Assembly (NCBI RefSeq): GCF_014898815.1
Contig: NW_026515406.1
Location: 62,001-126,000, forward strand
Source of the DNA: Panonychus citri
Taxonomy: Eukaryota > Arthropoda > Arachnida > Trombidiformes > Tetranychidae
Direction of reading: 5' to 3'
DNA length: 64,000 nucleotides
The translations under genes and the position numbers were made by a program. Of this stretch, positions 52,401 to 64,000 are shown in pieces (position 1 is the first letter of the stretch; each line of letters starts with the position of its first letter). Under the pieces are notes generated by a model. The model was given only the letters and a program-made list of their open reading frames with translations. It ran no database searches and was not told where the DNA came from.

Positions 52401-53857
52401 AGGACTCGACGAAGCATAAAATTTTCATACTTGTTAAGGTAAATTTCATCGGCAAGGATGGCTTTGATATCGTTTGGATGGATAGGTTCAGTACATTCGG
52501 GACACGATATGTTAATTCGACTCTCGGAAATTTCTATCTTAAGATATTGTTGAAGACAAGTGTGGCAGGCACGATGTGAGCATGTTGTCAACAGTGGAAA
52601 ACAATCTGAAGTTAATTCGAGAAGGCATAAAGGACATTCCATTGATGTTGTTGGTGGTGGTAAAGATGCTGTAGGTGTTGATGTTGAACCTGATGCTACT
52701 CCGATCATTGAAGGTGAATTGATTGATTTACATGATGTACCACCATCACCACCTATGGAAACGTTTGAATTTGGTAATAAGTGACCTGGACCATTACGAT
52801 TGTGAAGATAATTAAATTGAGTAGTATTTGGATCTCGTGTATCACCACTACTTGATATTGAATTTGATTCAAAATCAATTGATGAATTGTAAGCTTGAAA
52901 AGTTTCAGATTTAAGTGATACCTGAATCATATCCAACAGGTAAAAAAGAAAGAGGAAAAAGAGGGGAGAGAAAGATATCAAAAAAAAATTAGAACAGAAA
53001 AAAACAAGTAAAGTTATTTAAATGGTGATTATTGAATAGTTAATGATAAAGGCTGATTAAAGGTAAGTTAACATTTAGCTGAATAAAAGTAGGGTGAATA
53101 TAAGATAAGTAAATGATAACGAATCAAAGCATTTCGTTAGCAAGAAAGAGAGAGAGAGAGAAGGGAAAAGAAGTTCGAAATCAATTAGATATTGTCAACA
53201 TGATATTTGTTTGATAATCTTTGGGTGAGAGACATGATAAATTAACAAGATTGTTTCGATTTGTCAAACGAAAAAAGAAGAAAAAAAAGCTTAAGGTATA
53301 AACGAAAGCTTAGGAAACTGTGTTAACGTTTCAATCCCACGAGAAAGAAAAACAAAAAGAAAACATGAAACATGAAAGCAAAAAAAAAAGTTGAATTTTC
53401 ATTGAGCCATGAACAAAGTTAATAGTGATAGTAGTTTAAGCGAGAATGAACAAATTCATGAGTATAAACAGGTAAACCTCGTGAAATACATGTTGACCGT
53501 GAAAGAAAAGTTAGATTGTAAATAGAGATCGAATCAAGGGAAAATAAAATACTAGTTGGATAAACATGAGAACATTTGTTGATTTTTCTTTATGGATAAG
53601 GAGATGGAGAAAAAAAAGAAAACTGAAAACATTGAGAATCAACATCTGATTGAATGAGAGAAAATCGTGTATAAACATAAACTAACCTCAATATGTAAAT
53701 CTCTCTGGCTTGGATTACGAGGTTTACTTCCAGTACCAACTGTACGTCCTAAAGCGGTTGAATTGAGGAAACGTCGAAGTGAGAATCGTTCCAAGCTGAA
53801 TCTATGTTTCTTGGTGGATGAACTTGTACCACCTCCATGATTAAGTGAAGAGGCCAT
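40410..53857 (-). CDS. RNF19: RNF19-type RBR E3 ubiquitin-protein ligase (Dorfin family)
   Basis: Minus-strand coding exons 53857-53687, 52921-51853, 43006-42704 and 41740-40410 join in frame to 957 residues. Exon 2 carries RING1 (from ECPLCLLE at ~152 through SCPECTEP), then the IBR (CPAPDCDY ... FCYHCKQEWH). RING2 follows with CPSC and DGSCNHMTC; the Cys of SCNH (~341) is the expected thioester-forming catalytic residue. FCWLCM and SGCTFWGKKPWSRKKK come next, then a first membrane segment. Exon 3 starts GVPVWVGR and ends the second membrane segment with LAYVYGVVPISLCRSGGCG, blocks diagnostic of RNF19A/B. Exon 4 holds NPSIGE and twice a degenerate D-x-AS-x-x-ALAGSI-x-G motif, as in the vertebrate proteins, followed by a long Ser/Thr-rich tail. 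The product is predicted to be an ER/Golgi-membrane RBR ligase that ubiquitinates misfolded clients. Intron 2 is 8.8 kb, unusually long for this window. 5' non-coding exons may lie upstream of 53857. Confidence 0.95.
43007..51852 (-). other. 8.8-kb intron 2 of the RNF19-type gene
   Basis: The intron is bounded by a gtaaat donor (51852) and a catag acceptor (43007), with reading phase preserved across it. The content is AT-rich with GAT and GA microsatellites, for example about 44160-44185. No nested gene is supported. A plus-strand open frame at 50925-51266 is Ser/Phe low-complexity, and a minus-strand one at 46336-46527 has no recognisable similarity. Two other introns (42703-41741 and 53686-52922) hold nothing recognisable. 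Confidence 0.7.
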
Positions 53858-55825
53858 TGGATTGGCTTTGGATGGTTTAAAGTAACAATCTTATAATTAT
53901 TTTCAATTGTTTGTCACAATCAAGACACATATAAACGATAGAGAGACAATAAATTGTTGCTGTTAAACCAACAGTGAGAGAAAACAAAGATTTCCAAAAG
54001 TTGATCTTTGATCTTGATTAAAGAGTGAGGACACACACACATACACAAATAAGTCGTTGAGATGAAAAGTATTCAAATAAATGATAAGGTTATCCAAAAA
54101 TTGATTGTTATCATGGAACATATAATAGATAAACACAAAGATGATATTAAATTTTCTTGAAAAAGATGCAAAAAAACCGAGTAAAAGGGAAAACCACGGT
54201 GGAAATGACACTGCCACCGCCAACACAGTTGCTTGTATGTAACCAAAAAAACGGTGTTTCCTTCAAGATGAGTAACAGGATGATCGACTCAACCACCATG
54301 AAAAGTGTGATTATTTTCTGAGCACAGTTTGAGTTTCCATTCGTCTCTGTAAGTTGAAATAATATTGAAGTGTTTTGGATCAGACACAGAAATGAAAGAG
54401 AGAGAGAGAGAGAGAGAAAAACAGTTGTGAGTAAGCCAAATAAAAACAGAGAGATAATAGTGAGTAAGAGAAAAGGAAAGAGAAAAGATGTTCTATCTAA
54501 AATTTTCTCTCTCTCTCTCCCTCTTTCGATAATTCTTTCCTCTCAATGTTGAAGTAGAAAAACTCAACAATTGGGCAATGAATTAGAGAAAAGAGAGAGA
54601 GAGAGAGAAAATTAAATAGACAGAGTAAAAGAAAGGAGGGAAAGAGAATTTTCAACTAGTTCTACAATATCAATCGCGTTATTATTCAATAGAATTAAAT
54701 CTATTAACCTTGTTGATTACTGATTCTCTCACAATTGATAACCTAAATTTCAGAAAATAAAATAAGAAATGAGAAATAAAGGTAAATTTTAAAGGAAGAA
54801 GTAGAAAAAGAAAACAGAAATTAGGGATAAAATCAGGCATTAAAAAGAATATAAAAAATGAAAATCAAGCTACTAAATTGAAGAGAATAAAACAAAAAAT
54901 ATAACATGACTGAGGGAAAAGAAGGTGAACACATTTAGTTTGATGGTGACCTAAAGTTAAAGGAGAACATGAAATGATGAAAACTAATTAATCACCAACA
55001 TCATCATCATCAAAATCTAACCGCTAATACAAATTCTAAAAAGAGCAAAAAGAGCGAAAAGAGAATATGGAAATAAACCAATTTCCAAAAAGAATACAAC
55101 TTGTATTTACCTGAATTCGAAAACTGCAAGCAATAAGAGTCGCTTATTTCAACTTAATTAACGGTGATTAAGTAAAATTAAATTAATCAGTTGAAACACA
55201 TAAACACAATTTAAGAGGCTTTGATTTACCACTTGAAAAGAAAAACTCAGAACGAGTGACACATTAAAAATATCCCATTGATAACTTTTGTTTTCTACTT
55301 TATGATAAGTTTTTCTAAGCCGTTGACCAATTAAGGAGAACAATATCAAAAGTATCAATAAACTAAAAGCCTAAAAATTAATTAATTGTTAGAAAAAGGT
55401 TTGTAAATGTTAATCAGAAACAAAGAAAAAATTAAATTACAAAAAAAAAGAAAACATTTGGATCCAAATAAAAAGATTCCAATCCTACCCTGGGATCGAA
55501 AAGATTCAAATCCAAGCTCCACCCGAATTGCGGTAAATTTGAATGAAAGAACAAGAATTAAAGTTAATTGTTGAAAAATATTTTTCTTTCTCAATAAATC
55601 ATTTACAACATAATTGGTTTTCTTTTTTCTAATTAAATAAAAATATAAACCTTTTTTTATCGATTATCAGGGTAACAATTAATTCCATTGAGAGAAGGTC
55701 AATATTTTTTGAAAGAAAAAAGTTAATTGCTACCGATCACAGAGAGTTTTTGTTTTCTTCCTCGAATTAATTTCAATTAAATTGTCTACATAAATTTAAC
55801 ATGATAATTTCAGCGGAATCAATTA
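53858..55825. other. Spacer between the SMYD4-type gene and RNF19
   Basis: About 2 kb of GA-rich and AT-rich sequence separates the 3' end of the SMYD4-type gene from the first RNF19 coding exon. It probably contains the RNF19 promoter and 5' leader. Several GA runs (about 54395-54416, 54590-54608) are present. No gene was recognised. Confidence 0.5.
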
Positions 55826-58240
55826 TTATTGATTAGTTTCAATTTGCGATAAAATTCGTTGAGTTTGTTCCTTAATTCCATTGAGACTATTGATCTCTTG
55901 ATTGAATACAGTTGATGGATTAGCACTTGGATCAACTAATCGAGTTAATCGATTAATCCTTTCAATTTGTTCATCAATTAAACAGATAATTTGATTGGAT
56001 CTACTTGTAATTGTTTCTGCATCACCTTCATCCCAAATATCAACAAGATCTTTGTACATTAAGCTAAGATAAGTTATCATTACACAAACATAATCAACCG
56101 ATTCCCATCCACAAATTTCACCGGTAACGTTAACATTAACAGCGGTCAATTTAGAGGCCATTCTATGATGACCCATGGCCGTTAAACAATCGGCAAGATA
56201 AGTTCGAGATCTAATTAGATTACAGTTAGATCGATAAAGATGATCGTCCATTTGATTGTAACATTTAGATAAAATTTTAACTGCCTCTTCTAATTCACCT
56301 TTTTCAAATAAACTTCGTCCTCGATTCATTTCATTAATTGTCTCGGTAATCAAATTAAACACATTTGGCTCAAGGATGTTGATTGAATCACAATTAGTAC
56401 ATTCATTTGTTTCATCTTCATTAACCACCAATGCTTTTGAACACTTTGGACATTTGTAACAAATTTGGAATGATGTTGATTTGGTTGAACAAACTTCGCA
56501 TTCGCAATTAAAATAATACCAATCAAACAATTTTCGTTGTCGATCTTTGTAAGTGTCCGAAGCGAAACTTGGACCATAGCATAGAGACAATTCTTTTTCA
56601 GGTTCGATTGTTCTGGAGGCTCGAATAATCGCTTTAGGTCCATGGAAAAAGAGGAAAACATTAGGTACACATTCGTGATTAATTAAAGCCAAAGTCGGAT
56701 AAATAGCGAGACCAATTTTCTCACCACGTTCGTCAACCGAAACTGGTGAAGTATTCAAAGTAATTGGTTCCATTTGATCAACTAGGAATATCTTATTAAC
56801 CAAAAGTCGATGATAATGAAGGAAAATGTGAGGAATTAAAATTCCTAATTTAGGTATGACCACACCTTGATTGTTCTTAAGGGAATAGAACATTTTTCGT
56901 ACCAATAAACCGACATAAATTGATGGAAGTACGTATTCTGATGAGGCGATTGGTGGATGGCAAAGTTTACGAAAACTGTTATAATTAGTTAATAGAATTG
57001 ATTCACTTTCATCTTTTGGATTAGATTTGATTGTTGTCGTTGTAGTAGTAGTAGTTGTTGTTGTTGTTGTTGATGGTGATGATGATGATGATGAAGATGC
57101 TGGTGATGTTTTAGATGTTGATGGTTGTGATTTAGATGAAGAAGATTTTGATTTAACTTGTAGTGGTGATCGTACTTCGGGCATAAATGATTTACAAATT
57201 ATTCGTAACATTAATTGAATCAATGGATCATAAATATGAGGTAATTGAGGGTGACAAGTGTATTTCCAGTGAACTTTATCTGCTTTCTTACAGTCACGGG
57301 AACAATATTGAACAATTGAACATCCAGGACAAGGGATAGTGTGTCCATCCAAAGGTTTACAACAAGATTGACAATAATCACCGAAACAATCAATAAATAA
57401 TGTATGAGCATAAGGTGATTCTTTTGCCAATATTTCACCAAATTGTACTTTATCAATTGTCTTTAATCCTCTGCCCCTTTTGGGATCTACAGTCTCGGTA
57501 ACCTTGATGGACACAGCGGGCATTTTGGTGTTAATAACTCTAATGGTTGGTTCGGGTTCTTCCATTGGCATTTCGTTTGTCGTTGTCGATGTCGATGTCG
57601 ATGACGAACCAATCCCAAGTCCAGCCAATTCTGAGACAATTTCATCCTCGGCTGATTTACCTTCACCACTTTTACTTATTCCTGATGATTCAGCTAATTG
57701 TTTCTCTTGAGCTAATTTAGCTTCACATTGTTTCCTACGTTCATCTAACTCTACTCTCGGGCAACCATATTTAAGAGCCATTTTAATATCGGCAATTGCT
57801 TGAGGCCATTGTTCACAGTCAAATAGTAAACCAGAACGAGCAATATAAGTTAAAATCAATTCATTTCCTTCACTGGAAACATTTCGTTCAAAATTAGCAA
57901 ATCTTAAAGCTTGATTATAACAATAGAGAGCATCATGATAACGTTTACCGGTAAAATGTTCATCACCTTGAAGACGATATTCTTTGGCCTTGGAATCATT
58001 TTTAAAATAATTGTTCGCATCAGGGGAATCACGATTAGCCCAGGCAGCTTCAACTCTTTCCATGTAGCAAGAAATTACCGGACGATTAAGGATTAACGCG
58101 ATTATCCGTTCATCTCTCGGCGAGATATTAGTAAATTTATCCTTCAATTCGTGAGTGTTTATCCCATTTGATCGGGCCCATTCCTCTAAGGTGAATGTCA
58201 ACTCACTGGAAACATCTTCACGAGAACTGTTGGTATTCAT
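55826..58240 (-). CDS. SMYD4: SMYD4-type SET and MYND domain protein
   Basis: This is a single exon of 804 residues starting at the first in-frame ATG (58240). The open frame extends ~27 codons upstream but only with a TTG. Residues ~85-160 are TPR-like (KAKEYRLQGDEHFTGKRYHDALYCYNQAL). The SET domain starts at GRGL (~256) and is split by a MYND zinc finger (C290, C293, C304, C307, C313, C317, H324, C329). It resumes after a Ser/Thr-rich insert (~363-405) with NHECVPN (521-527), the S-adenosylmethionine/catalytic NH-x-C-x-P-N motif, LCYG (~553-556) and post-SET cysteines C579, C581 and C584. The C-terminus (~625-800) is again helical and TPR-like. N-terminal plus C-terminal TPRs around SET/MYND is the SMYD4 architecture, a predicted lysine methyltransferase. 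The absence of introns in an otherwise intron-containing neighbourhood is worth noting. Confidence 0.92.
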   Translation of the reverse strand: MNTNSSREDVSSELTFTLEEWARSNGINTHELKDKFTNISPRDERIIALILNRPVISCYMERVEAAWANRDSPDANNYFKNDSKAKEYRLQGDEHFTGKRYHDALYCYNQALRFANFERNVSSEGNELILTYIARSGLLFDCEQWPQAIADIKMALKYGCPRVELDERRKQCEAKLAQEKQLAESSGISKSGEGKSAEDEIVSELAGLGIGSSSTSTSTTTNEMPMEEPEPTIRVINTKMPAVSIKVTETVDPKRGRGLKTIDKVQFGEILAKESPYAHTLFIDCFGDYCQSCCKPLDGHTIPCPGCSIVQYCSRDCKKADKVHWKYTCHPQLPHIYDPLIQLMLRIICKSFMPEVRSPLQVKSKSSSSKSQPSTSKTSPASSSSSSSPSTTTTTTTTTTTTTIKSNPKDESESILLTNYNSFRKLCHPPIASSEYVLPSIYVGLLVRKMFYSLKNNQGVVIPKLGILIPHIFLHYHRLLVNKIFLVDQMEPITLNTSPVSVDERGEKIGLAIYPTLALINHECVPNVFLFFHGPKAIIRASRTIEPEKELSLCYGPSFASDTYKDRQRKLFDWYYFNCECEVCSTKSTSFQICYKCPKCSKALVVNEDETNECTNCDSINILEPNVFNLITETINEMNRGRSLFEKGELEEAVKILSKCYNQMDDHLYRSNCNLIRSRTYLADCLTAMGHHRMASKLTAVNVNVTGEICGWESVDYVCVMITYLSLMYKDLVDIWDEGDAETITSRSNQIICLIDEQIERINRLTRLVDPSANPSTVFNQEINSLNGIKEQTQRILSQIETNQ

Positions 58241-58993
58241 GTTTACAATTAGAACGATTAACAAATCAACTAAACAGAGAAAGAGAAAAACAATATAACA
58301 ATTAAATGGAACAATTAACAAAAAGAAAATAAAAAATCTTTTCCATCAAAAGGGAAAACATTTTAATCACATGGTTACTCAAGATTCTTATGCTTTAAGC
58401 GCCATCACTTTAATTTAATTGGAACAATTTTCTTTCCAATTAACAAAGTAGAGAGTTTTTTGTTTCAATTACAATTTAATTATTGTTATTTGGTGTTATT
58501 TTTTTCTGTCAAAAAATAATATAAAATAATCAACAATTAGCTTTGTGAGTATCAAGACAATCAACAATTGACTTCAAGAGTTTAAAGCATTTGTTGTTGT
58601 TGTTTTTTCAAATTCAATTCAATTGATTGGAAAGTTAATTGTTTGCTTTTTGAGGTTTGAGGTTTGAATAAATGTCAATTAGGATTTACATTTATCTGGT
58701 GAAAATTAGGTTAACATTAATTATCAACACTTTGGGTAATGTTAATTGTTAATCGAGAGATTTATCGCTGATTGTTGATTCTCTTTTGATTCAATTTTAA
58801 CACGAGAAAACAAAATATTGGCAATCGATAATTGTTGATGATCAGAGTTGGTAATTTAACGATAATTAGATGAGAATTTCCAGTTTTTGCTTGTTTTTAG
58901 TTGAGAAGAAATGAAAAGTTTCTTCCTTGGTGGTTAATCATTAGTCCAATATGATGGTCAACATATTCGTTTGTTGTCAAACAATTAGAAAAA
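58241..58993. other. Spacer between cyclin H and the SMYD4-type gene
   Basis: This is about 750 bp of AT-rich sequence containing the presumed 3' end of cyclin H and the promoter of the SMYD4-type gene, both on the minus strand. No gene is seen. Confidence 0.5.
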
Positions 58994-60743
58994 TCATTTG
59001 TATGATCTACTTGATGATGAACTTGGATTTAAATAGGAATCATCATGTTTCCGTTGTTCCTCACTGATCTTGGCGTATTTCATGATTGGTTCAGCTTCTT
59101 CATTTTCCATGGCTTCTTCAATTGCTCTTTTATATTCTTTACTATCAGGATTATTGGTCTGATTTCTACATGATTCCAATTTTTGTTCAATCATTTTCAC
59201 TTGATTCCTGGAAACTTGCTCAATATTATCAATCATTAATTTTAAAGCTAAAAAGAAAAAAGAAACAAAAAAGAAACATTAATAACTCACAATTGAAATT
59301 CAATTGATTTCTCGTTCTATTCAAACTTACATGTTCTCATTTCGTAAAATGAGTCCAATTTTTCTGGAGTATCAGCGAAAAGTAGATCAATTAGATAACT
59401 AGAAGAATTATAATCAAAATAGAATTGAAATAAATGTTATTATCATTATACTTTTGGCGCTTCCTCTTTCAAAAGAAGACAATATCAGCTGATTACCTTT
59501 AATAAAGGAATTTGATTTTTTTGTTCATCTCAATTCATTCAATTCCATTCAATCAACTAAATTTTCCTTCTCTAGTAACTATTTACTTGATAATCGACAA
59601 TAAATAGTATTATTATTGTTTCGTTTTATGGTTTCAAGTGATTTTTCATTTGAAATCATTTTCCAGTTATTGTAAAGGTAAAGGTAATGATAAAATCTGA
59701 TAGAGAAAGCAAGACTTACCTTTCCAAGTTGATTCTACATTTAATTGCAGCATCGATAACACTGGCTAAGGCAATTTGAGATGGACTGAATAATAAACAT
59801 GCATCGGTAAAGAAAACACTCTCAATGAAAGTATCAATTGGACCTCTGAGTTTCTCAACATCGGCAGGATTCATGAATCGAGCCTAAAGAGAAATAAATT
59901 TGAAGGAAAAAAAACACAATCAATATGATGAAATACTTTGAGAATATTAGTTTACCTTAATATCAATGAGAAATCCTTCAATTGGACGGTATGGATTGTG
60001 AACAGTTAAATGATATTTTAATTGTGACATTAAAAGTAATTCATTGTTAAGAACAATATCTGCGGCTTTGGCTCGATCACCTTTTACATTGGCGACAAAT
60101 TGATCCATGCTAACATTAAACTCTTCCACCTTACAGGCCAAATAGACACAAGTGACCACCATGTGTTTCGGATGATAATCCATGACAGAATTATTCAGAT
60201 AGAATCTTTTATAGAACTGGAAAGCTGTCCCCTAAGAGAAAATTAAAATGGAGAATAGAAAACCAAATAAGAGAATAGAATTTCCAATGAAAAAGAAAAT
60301 CTCAAAATTCTCTTCACAATGATTGAAGTTCTTCAATAGAGAAAACATTGATTTCTTTTCACTTTAATCACCAATTTCATCACAATTTAACAGTTGACAA
60401 TCTAAATCACTTACTACAACTGTCTTTGGCATTGAAGGTTGAAATTTTCGACAAAAATCTCTAACAATTGACTCATAATGTCTAAGCAAAATCCTTTCTT
60501 CACTTGGTGACAAGAAATGTTCTCGGGACAACTCTTGCTGTAGAAGAAAAGAAAAGAAAAACAATTAAATTTTGTCTCGATTTTAAGAATCAATTAATCA
60601 ATTCATTGATAAATACTTACTTTCCGCGAATAATTAGATTTAAAATTGTTAATAAATCGGGAATTAGCTTCTTCTCTCAAAGTAGTTAACTCTTTCTCAT
60701 TTTTCAACATCCAACATTTTCTTTGACTACCAGTAGAAAACAT
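58994..60743 (-). CDS. CCNH: Cyclin H, regulatory subunit of CDK-activating kinase/TFIIH
   Basis: Minus-strand exons 60743-60621, 60537-60415, 60231-59956, 59883-59720, 59398-59331 and 59247-58994 join in frame to 335 residues, close to the ~320 of animal cyclin H. The N-terminus MFSTGSQRKCWML fits the N-terminal helix of cyclin H. The first cyclin box has MPKTVVGTAFQFYKRFYLNN, then YHP and CVYLACKVEEFNVS, ending with VHNPYRPIEGFLIDIK, which is nearly invariant in cyclin H. The second box has LLFSPSQIALASV. The tail (residues ~290-335) is charged and Ser-rich. Cyclin H pairs with CDK7 and MAT1 to phosphorylate cell-cycle CDKs and the RNA polymerase II tail. All introns are short and GT-AG. 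The start is fixed by the conserved N-terminus. Confidence 0.97.
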
Positions 60744-61857
60744 GATTCGTATAGTTAATCAACAATTAACAATCTAAACAACGATGGTGTAAAATAACAA
60801 TTTTTAATAGAAATTAGTTAATTTGATGAATAGCAAGAAAATGTAAGTTAGTTAATTGAAAGAAACAAAATTAAACTCAATTCATTAAATGAATTTCATT
60901 TGTTTTCATCTTCTATTTACACAACCGATATGTAGATGGCGCTCGACTAATTGTAGCGCTCAGATTGAAATAGTTAATTTAATTGAAACAATTAGTTGGA
61001 ACCATTAGAAATGATAAATTGGCCAAAATTTGTGCTCTATATTTTATCCCAAATCGGTTTATATTATCATTGAGATACAAATACATACATCAATTCGTTA
61101 ATTATACAATTACATCGTTACAAGAAATGGTTAGCAAATTGTTACAATTTTCAAGAGAAGAGAGAAAAAAGTTGAGTCAATTAATTATAATTGAGTTAAA
61201 ATTGATGATGAAGATGAAAGAAATGAAAAAGTGATGAAAAAGGTAAATTGGGCGATAGTTAGAATGGAATTAATGGTAAAGAACGTTTTTTGTCACGATG
61301 ATTATAGTTAAATGTTAATTTGTTACAATTGGGTTTGGACAATTGTATTGAGAGTATATGGTTGTTAGATTTGTTTAAATGAGAGAGAGATAGAGAGAAT
61401 CCCGGTTTAAATTAGATGAAAAAAAAAGGAAATTAAATGTGAGTTTTAAGGTCGATAAGAAAGATGATGAGAGAAATTAATTAACGACTAGAATTAAAAA
61501 GAAATTGAAGATTGAGTATTAGCATAGATGATAAAATGATGAGGTTAATTGTGAAGCACAACAGGAAATATTATCGTTGGCAATTGAAGATTGGAAAAGT
61601 AATCGTTGTCTATGTCAAGGTGTATGATTTAGAGCGACAGGTAAGGCACAAAAAAAGAGCGACATAGACGATGACGGACGACAATCAGTCAACATTAAGA
61701 TGATGAACACACGCAAATGATGATGAGGATGTTGAAGGTGGGTTGAAATATCCAAAAAGTTGGAAGAATCTACAAGTTTAAATGCTTTTCTTTTTTTGGT
61801 TATTGTTGTCATGGGAAGATTCGATTAGAATCATATCAGTAAGCTGAACGATTCTTT
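60744..61857. other. Intergenic region between the tetraspanin and cyclin H
   Basis: This is 1.1 kb of AT-rich sequence. A plus-strand open frame at 60983-61234 lacks an ATG start and any recognisable similarity. The region presumably contains the 3' end of the tetraspanin transcript and the cyclin H promoter. Confidence 0.5.
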
Positions 61858-63890
61858 TCAATCAATGTCACTGGAACCACGAATAGCACACGAGAGACAA
61901 TAAGCAATCGAAATGGAAATTAACTCAACCAATGCGAGAAGTAAAGCCGTTCCACCGACAATGAAGACATTTTCTTTCAACATGTTGCTCGCTTGGTTCA
62001 TACAACCGACTACGGCCACGTATTTGCCACCGCTACACCGGTCACTTGCTCGACGTCCATCTTCAAGTTCATCATGACAACAAGTTTGAGGTAAAAATTT
62101 GGTGCCATTTTTTTCCCAATCATCGGGCCCATAAACACCACAGCATTTAAGATACTTTTGAATTTCATCCATGGGAGTATTCAGAGGATCCTTAGCATTC
62201 TCATTGTTATATTCTTTCACAAATTGCTCCATTTGTTTACGAACCATATCATTGACATGAGCTTCCTATTGATTAAAAGAGAAAAAGTAAAATTATTTAA
62301 TTATGATTGATCTTCTTAGATGAATAATTAAAAATGTCAACAAGTGTCACACAAGTAAATAGATTGTATCATTAATATTTATATTAGAAAATAATAGAAA
62401 ATAAAACGGATATAATTCAATAAGAATCGAGTGATTTGATCAAATAGAACAAAAAAGAAAAGAACAAATCGAAAAGTTAACTCTAAATGTAATAAAGTGA
62501 TGATGATGATGAGAAATAAAATATTTACTTTCTCAGAGTAAACATTGTACAGAACATAAATCTACACTTAAAATACTAAGTTGATTTGAAATATCGATCG
62601 CTTTAGGTTAAGGGAGCATCTTCATCATCATTATCATCACTGGTTGATGAGTAAACATTTCTAGGAATTTGATAAATCTGAGTATTTATCTTTAAATACT
62701 ATAAAAGAGGAATACTTTACACTTATACCAATTATCAGATCAGTATTAATGATCAATATTACAGGTGATTAAATGTGGATCAATAATTAAACAAGTTAAA
62801 ACATTTATGTAGTTTTAACTTAATTAGATCTAATTGAAAGAAACTAATGAAATTATTGAATTGAATACTAGATTTCATTATCAATGTAGTAACAATTGTT
62901 AAAATTAGCATTTAAACTCATTAAATCAACATCAAATGGTTGATTAGTTTTTTTTTTGTAATTTGGCTTTGATCTCAAAGAGGAAATGGGAAAAAATCGG
63001 TGACAATCTAGTGGGAGTTGATTGTTGATACCAAACGGTAGAATATGAATGATAATTAGGTGAATTTAGTGAAGAAAATATAACTTACATGTCGACCATA
63101 GGTGACAAATAATCCAGCGAGAATAAATTCAATGAGAAGGAAGAGAAATATGAGAACAGCGAAGGTCAAAAGCATACATTGATTCTCAGCGAAAGCTCCA
63201 TAAGAACCAAGGAAAGCGATGACAAATAGAATACAACCAATTATGATCAACGCTGTTGCCGCTCTCTCAGTGATCCCAAGACTTTCAATGTGGCCCATCG
63301 GTATTATCTCGGCCTTCCAATTGGCTGCCAAGACAATTAATCCAAGGGCAAAGCACTAGAAAGAAAGAAAAGAGAAAAAAGAAAGATGGTTAAAAAAGAA
63401 CAAAAAAAATCTCTATTCGATTGTTGTTTGGAGAAAGTGACCATAAGGTAAAGAAGAAGAGAAAGAAACTCATCCAATATAATCATTAAATTCTCAACAT
63501 CATTCAAATATTAAGAATATAAGCCAACATCAACATGATGGAGAAAGAGAAAGAGAAAAATCCATAGATCATAATCTTTATCCCGCTTAATGAGTCACTT
63601 TAACAAAAGACATGATAGAATTTAAATTTTTCTCTCTCCCTCTTACCAAGGTGAGAATAGAGATAAATTTGAAATTCTATTCTTTGAAACATGTAGACAA
63701 GACGATGAATATTATTCAAAGAAAATGTGATGATGTCAATAAAATATGAAAGAGAAATAGAAATAGAGATGAATAACCAACAAGAGAGAAGAAAACCCAA
63801 AATCAATAGAAAGAGAAAACTACTTACCACAAGAACTAAATTAACAAATCCGAAGACAAATTTAATCAATTTCATTATTCCATGAACCAT
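61858..63890 (-). CDS. Tetraspanin
   Basis: Minus-strand exons 63890-63828, 63355-63089 and 62265-61858 join in frame to 245 residues, the usual tetraspanin size. There are four membrane segments (about residues 8-32, 63-85, 90-112 and 209-235). The large extracellular loop lies between the third and fourth and carries the hallmark CCG (151-153), a PQTCC pair (172-173) and further cysteines at 187 and 198. That gives the six-cysteine pattern of the family. Cysteines near membrane ends (AYCLSC) are likely palmitoylation sites. Tetraspanins organise membrane microdomains with integrins and other partners. The subfamily cannot be fixed from sequence alone. The ATG at 63890 is preferred because it gives the short cytoplasmic start MVHGIMKLIKF. 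Confidence 0.95.
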
Positions 63891-64000
63891 GTTGATGCCG
63901 AAGTCCAGAAATTCAGTCCAACAAATAAATTAATATAAAATACTAGAGTTTAAAAAGAGATAAAAAAATTCGGATTAGCAAAAAAGAAAAGTGAAAACCG
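63891..64000. other. Right edge, upstream of the tetraspanin start
   Basis: This is short AT-rich sequence, probably 5' leader or promoter of the tetraspanin gene. Nothing else was recognised. Confidence 0.4.

Noticed and set aside
60983..61234. 83-codon plus-strand open frame upstream of cyclin H
   Set aside because: It has no ATG at its start, AT-driven Lys/Ile/Leu composition and no splice or homology support.

Overview
The window is arthropod nuclear DNA: very AT-rich, genes with short GT-AG introns, long low-complexity gaps and many GA/CT and GAT microsatellites. A secreted, single-exon intradiol ring-cleavage dioxygenase (31.7-32.5 kb) points to a plant-feeding spider mite (Tetranychidae or close relative). 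In that group this enzyme family was acquired by horizontal transfer and expanded. The other gene families are ordinary metazoan ones.

Layout. 0.26-1.6 kb holds a 72-bp minisatellite. 1.6-8.9 kb has no gene I can support. 8.9-16.9 kb carries three plus-strand genes: a secreted cysteine-rich protein, an MH2-domain protein resembling Drosophila Expansion, and an SLC17-type transporter. The transporter sits between two 391-bp direct repeats that contain the last exon of the Expansion-like gene. 18.4-20.2 kb carries a minus-strand FGF-like gene that looks incomplete. 20.2-22.8 kb is purine/pyrimidine-rich filler. 22.8-38.6 kb is a giant imperfect palindrome centred near 29.44 kb. The dioxygenase lies in its right arm only, bracketed by direct repeats of about 240 bp. 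40.4-63.9 kb is a minus-strand run of four well-recognised genes: RNF19-type RBR ubiquitin ligase (with an 8.8-kb intron), SMYD4-type SET/MYND protein, cyclin H and a tetraspanin.

The genes do not form a pathway. Cyclin H (CDK7/TFIIH), RNF19 and SMYD4 are housekeeping or regulatory. The dioxygenase, secreted protein and transporter are the lineage-specific side of the window. The main structural result is that two single genes (transporter and dioxygenase) are each bracketed by long direct repeats of local sequence. For the dioxygenase, the opposite palindrome arm preserves a version of the same locus without the gene. All coordinates of splice sites and repeat boundaries were read by eye; repeat edges are accurate to roughly 5-20 bp.
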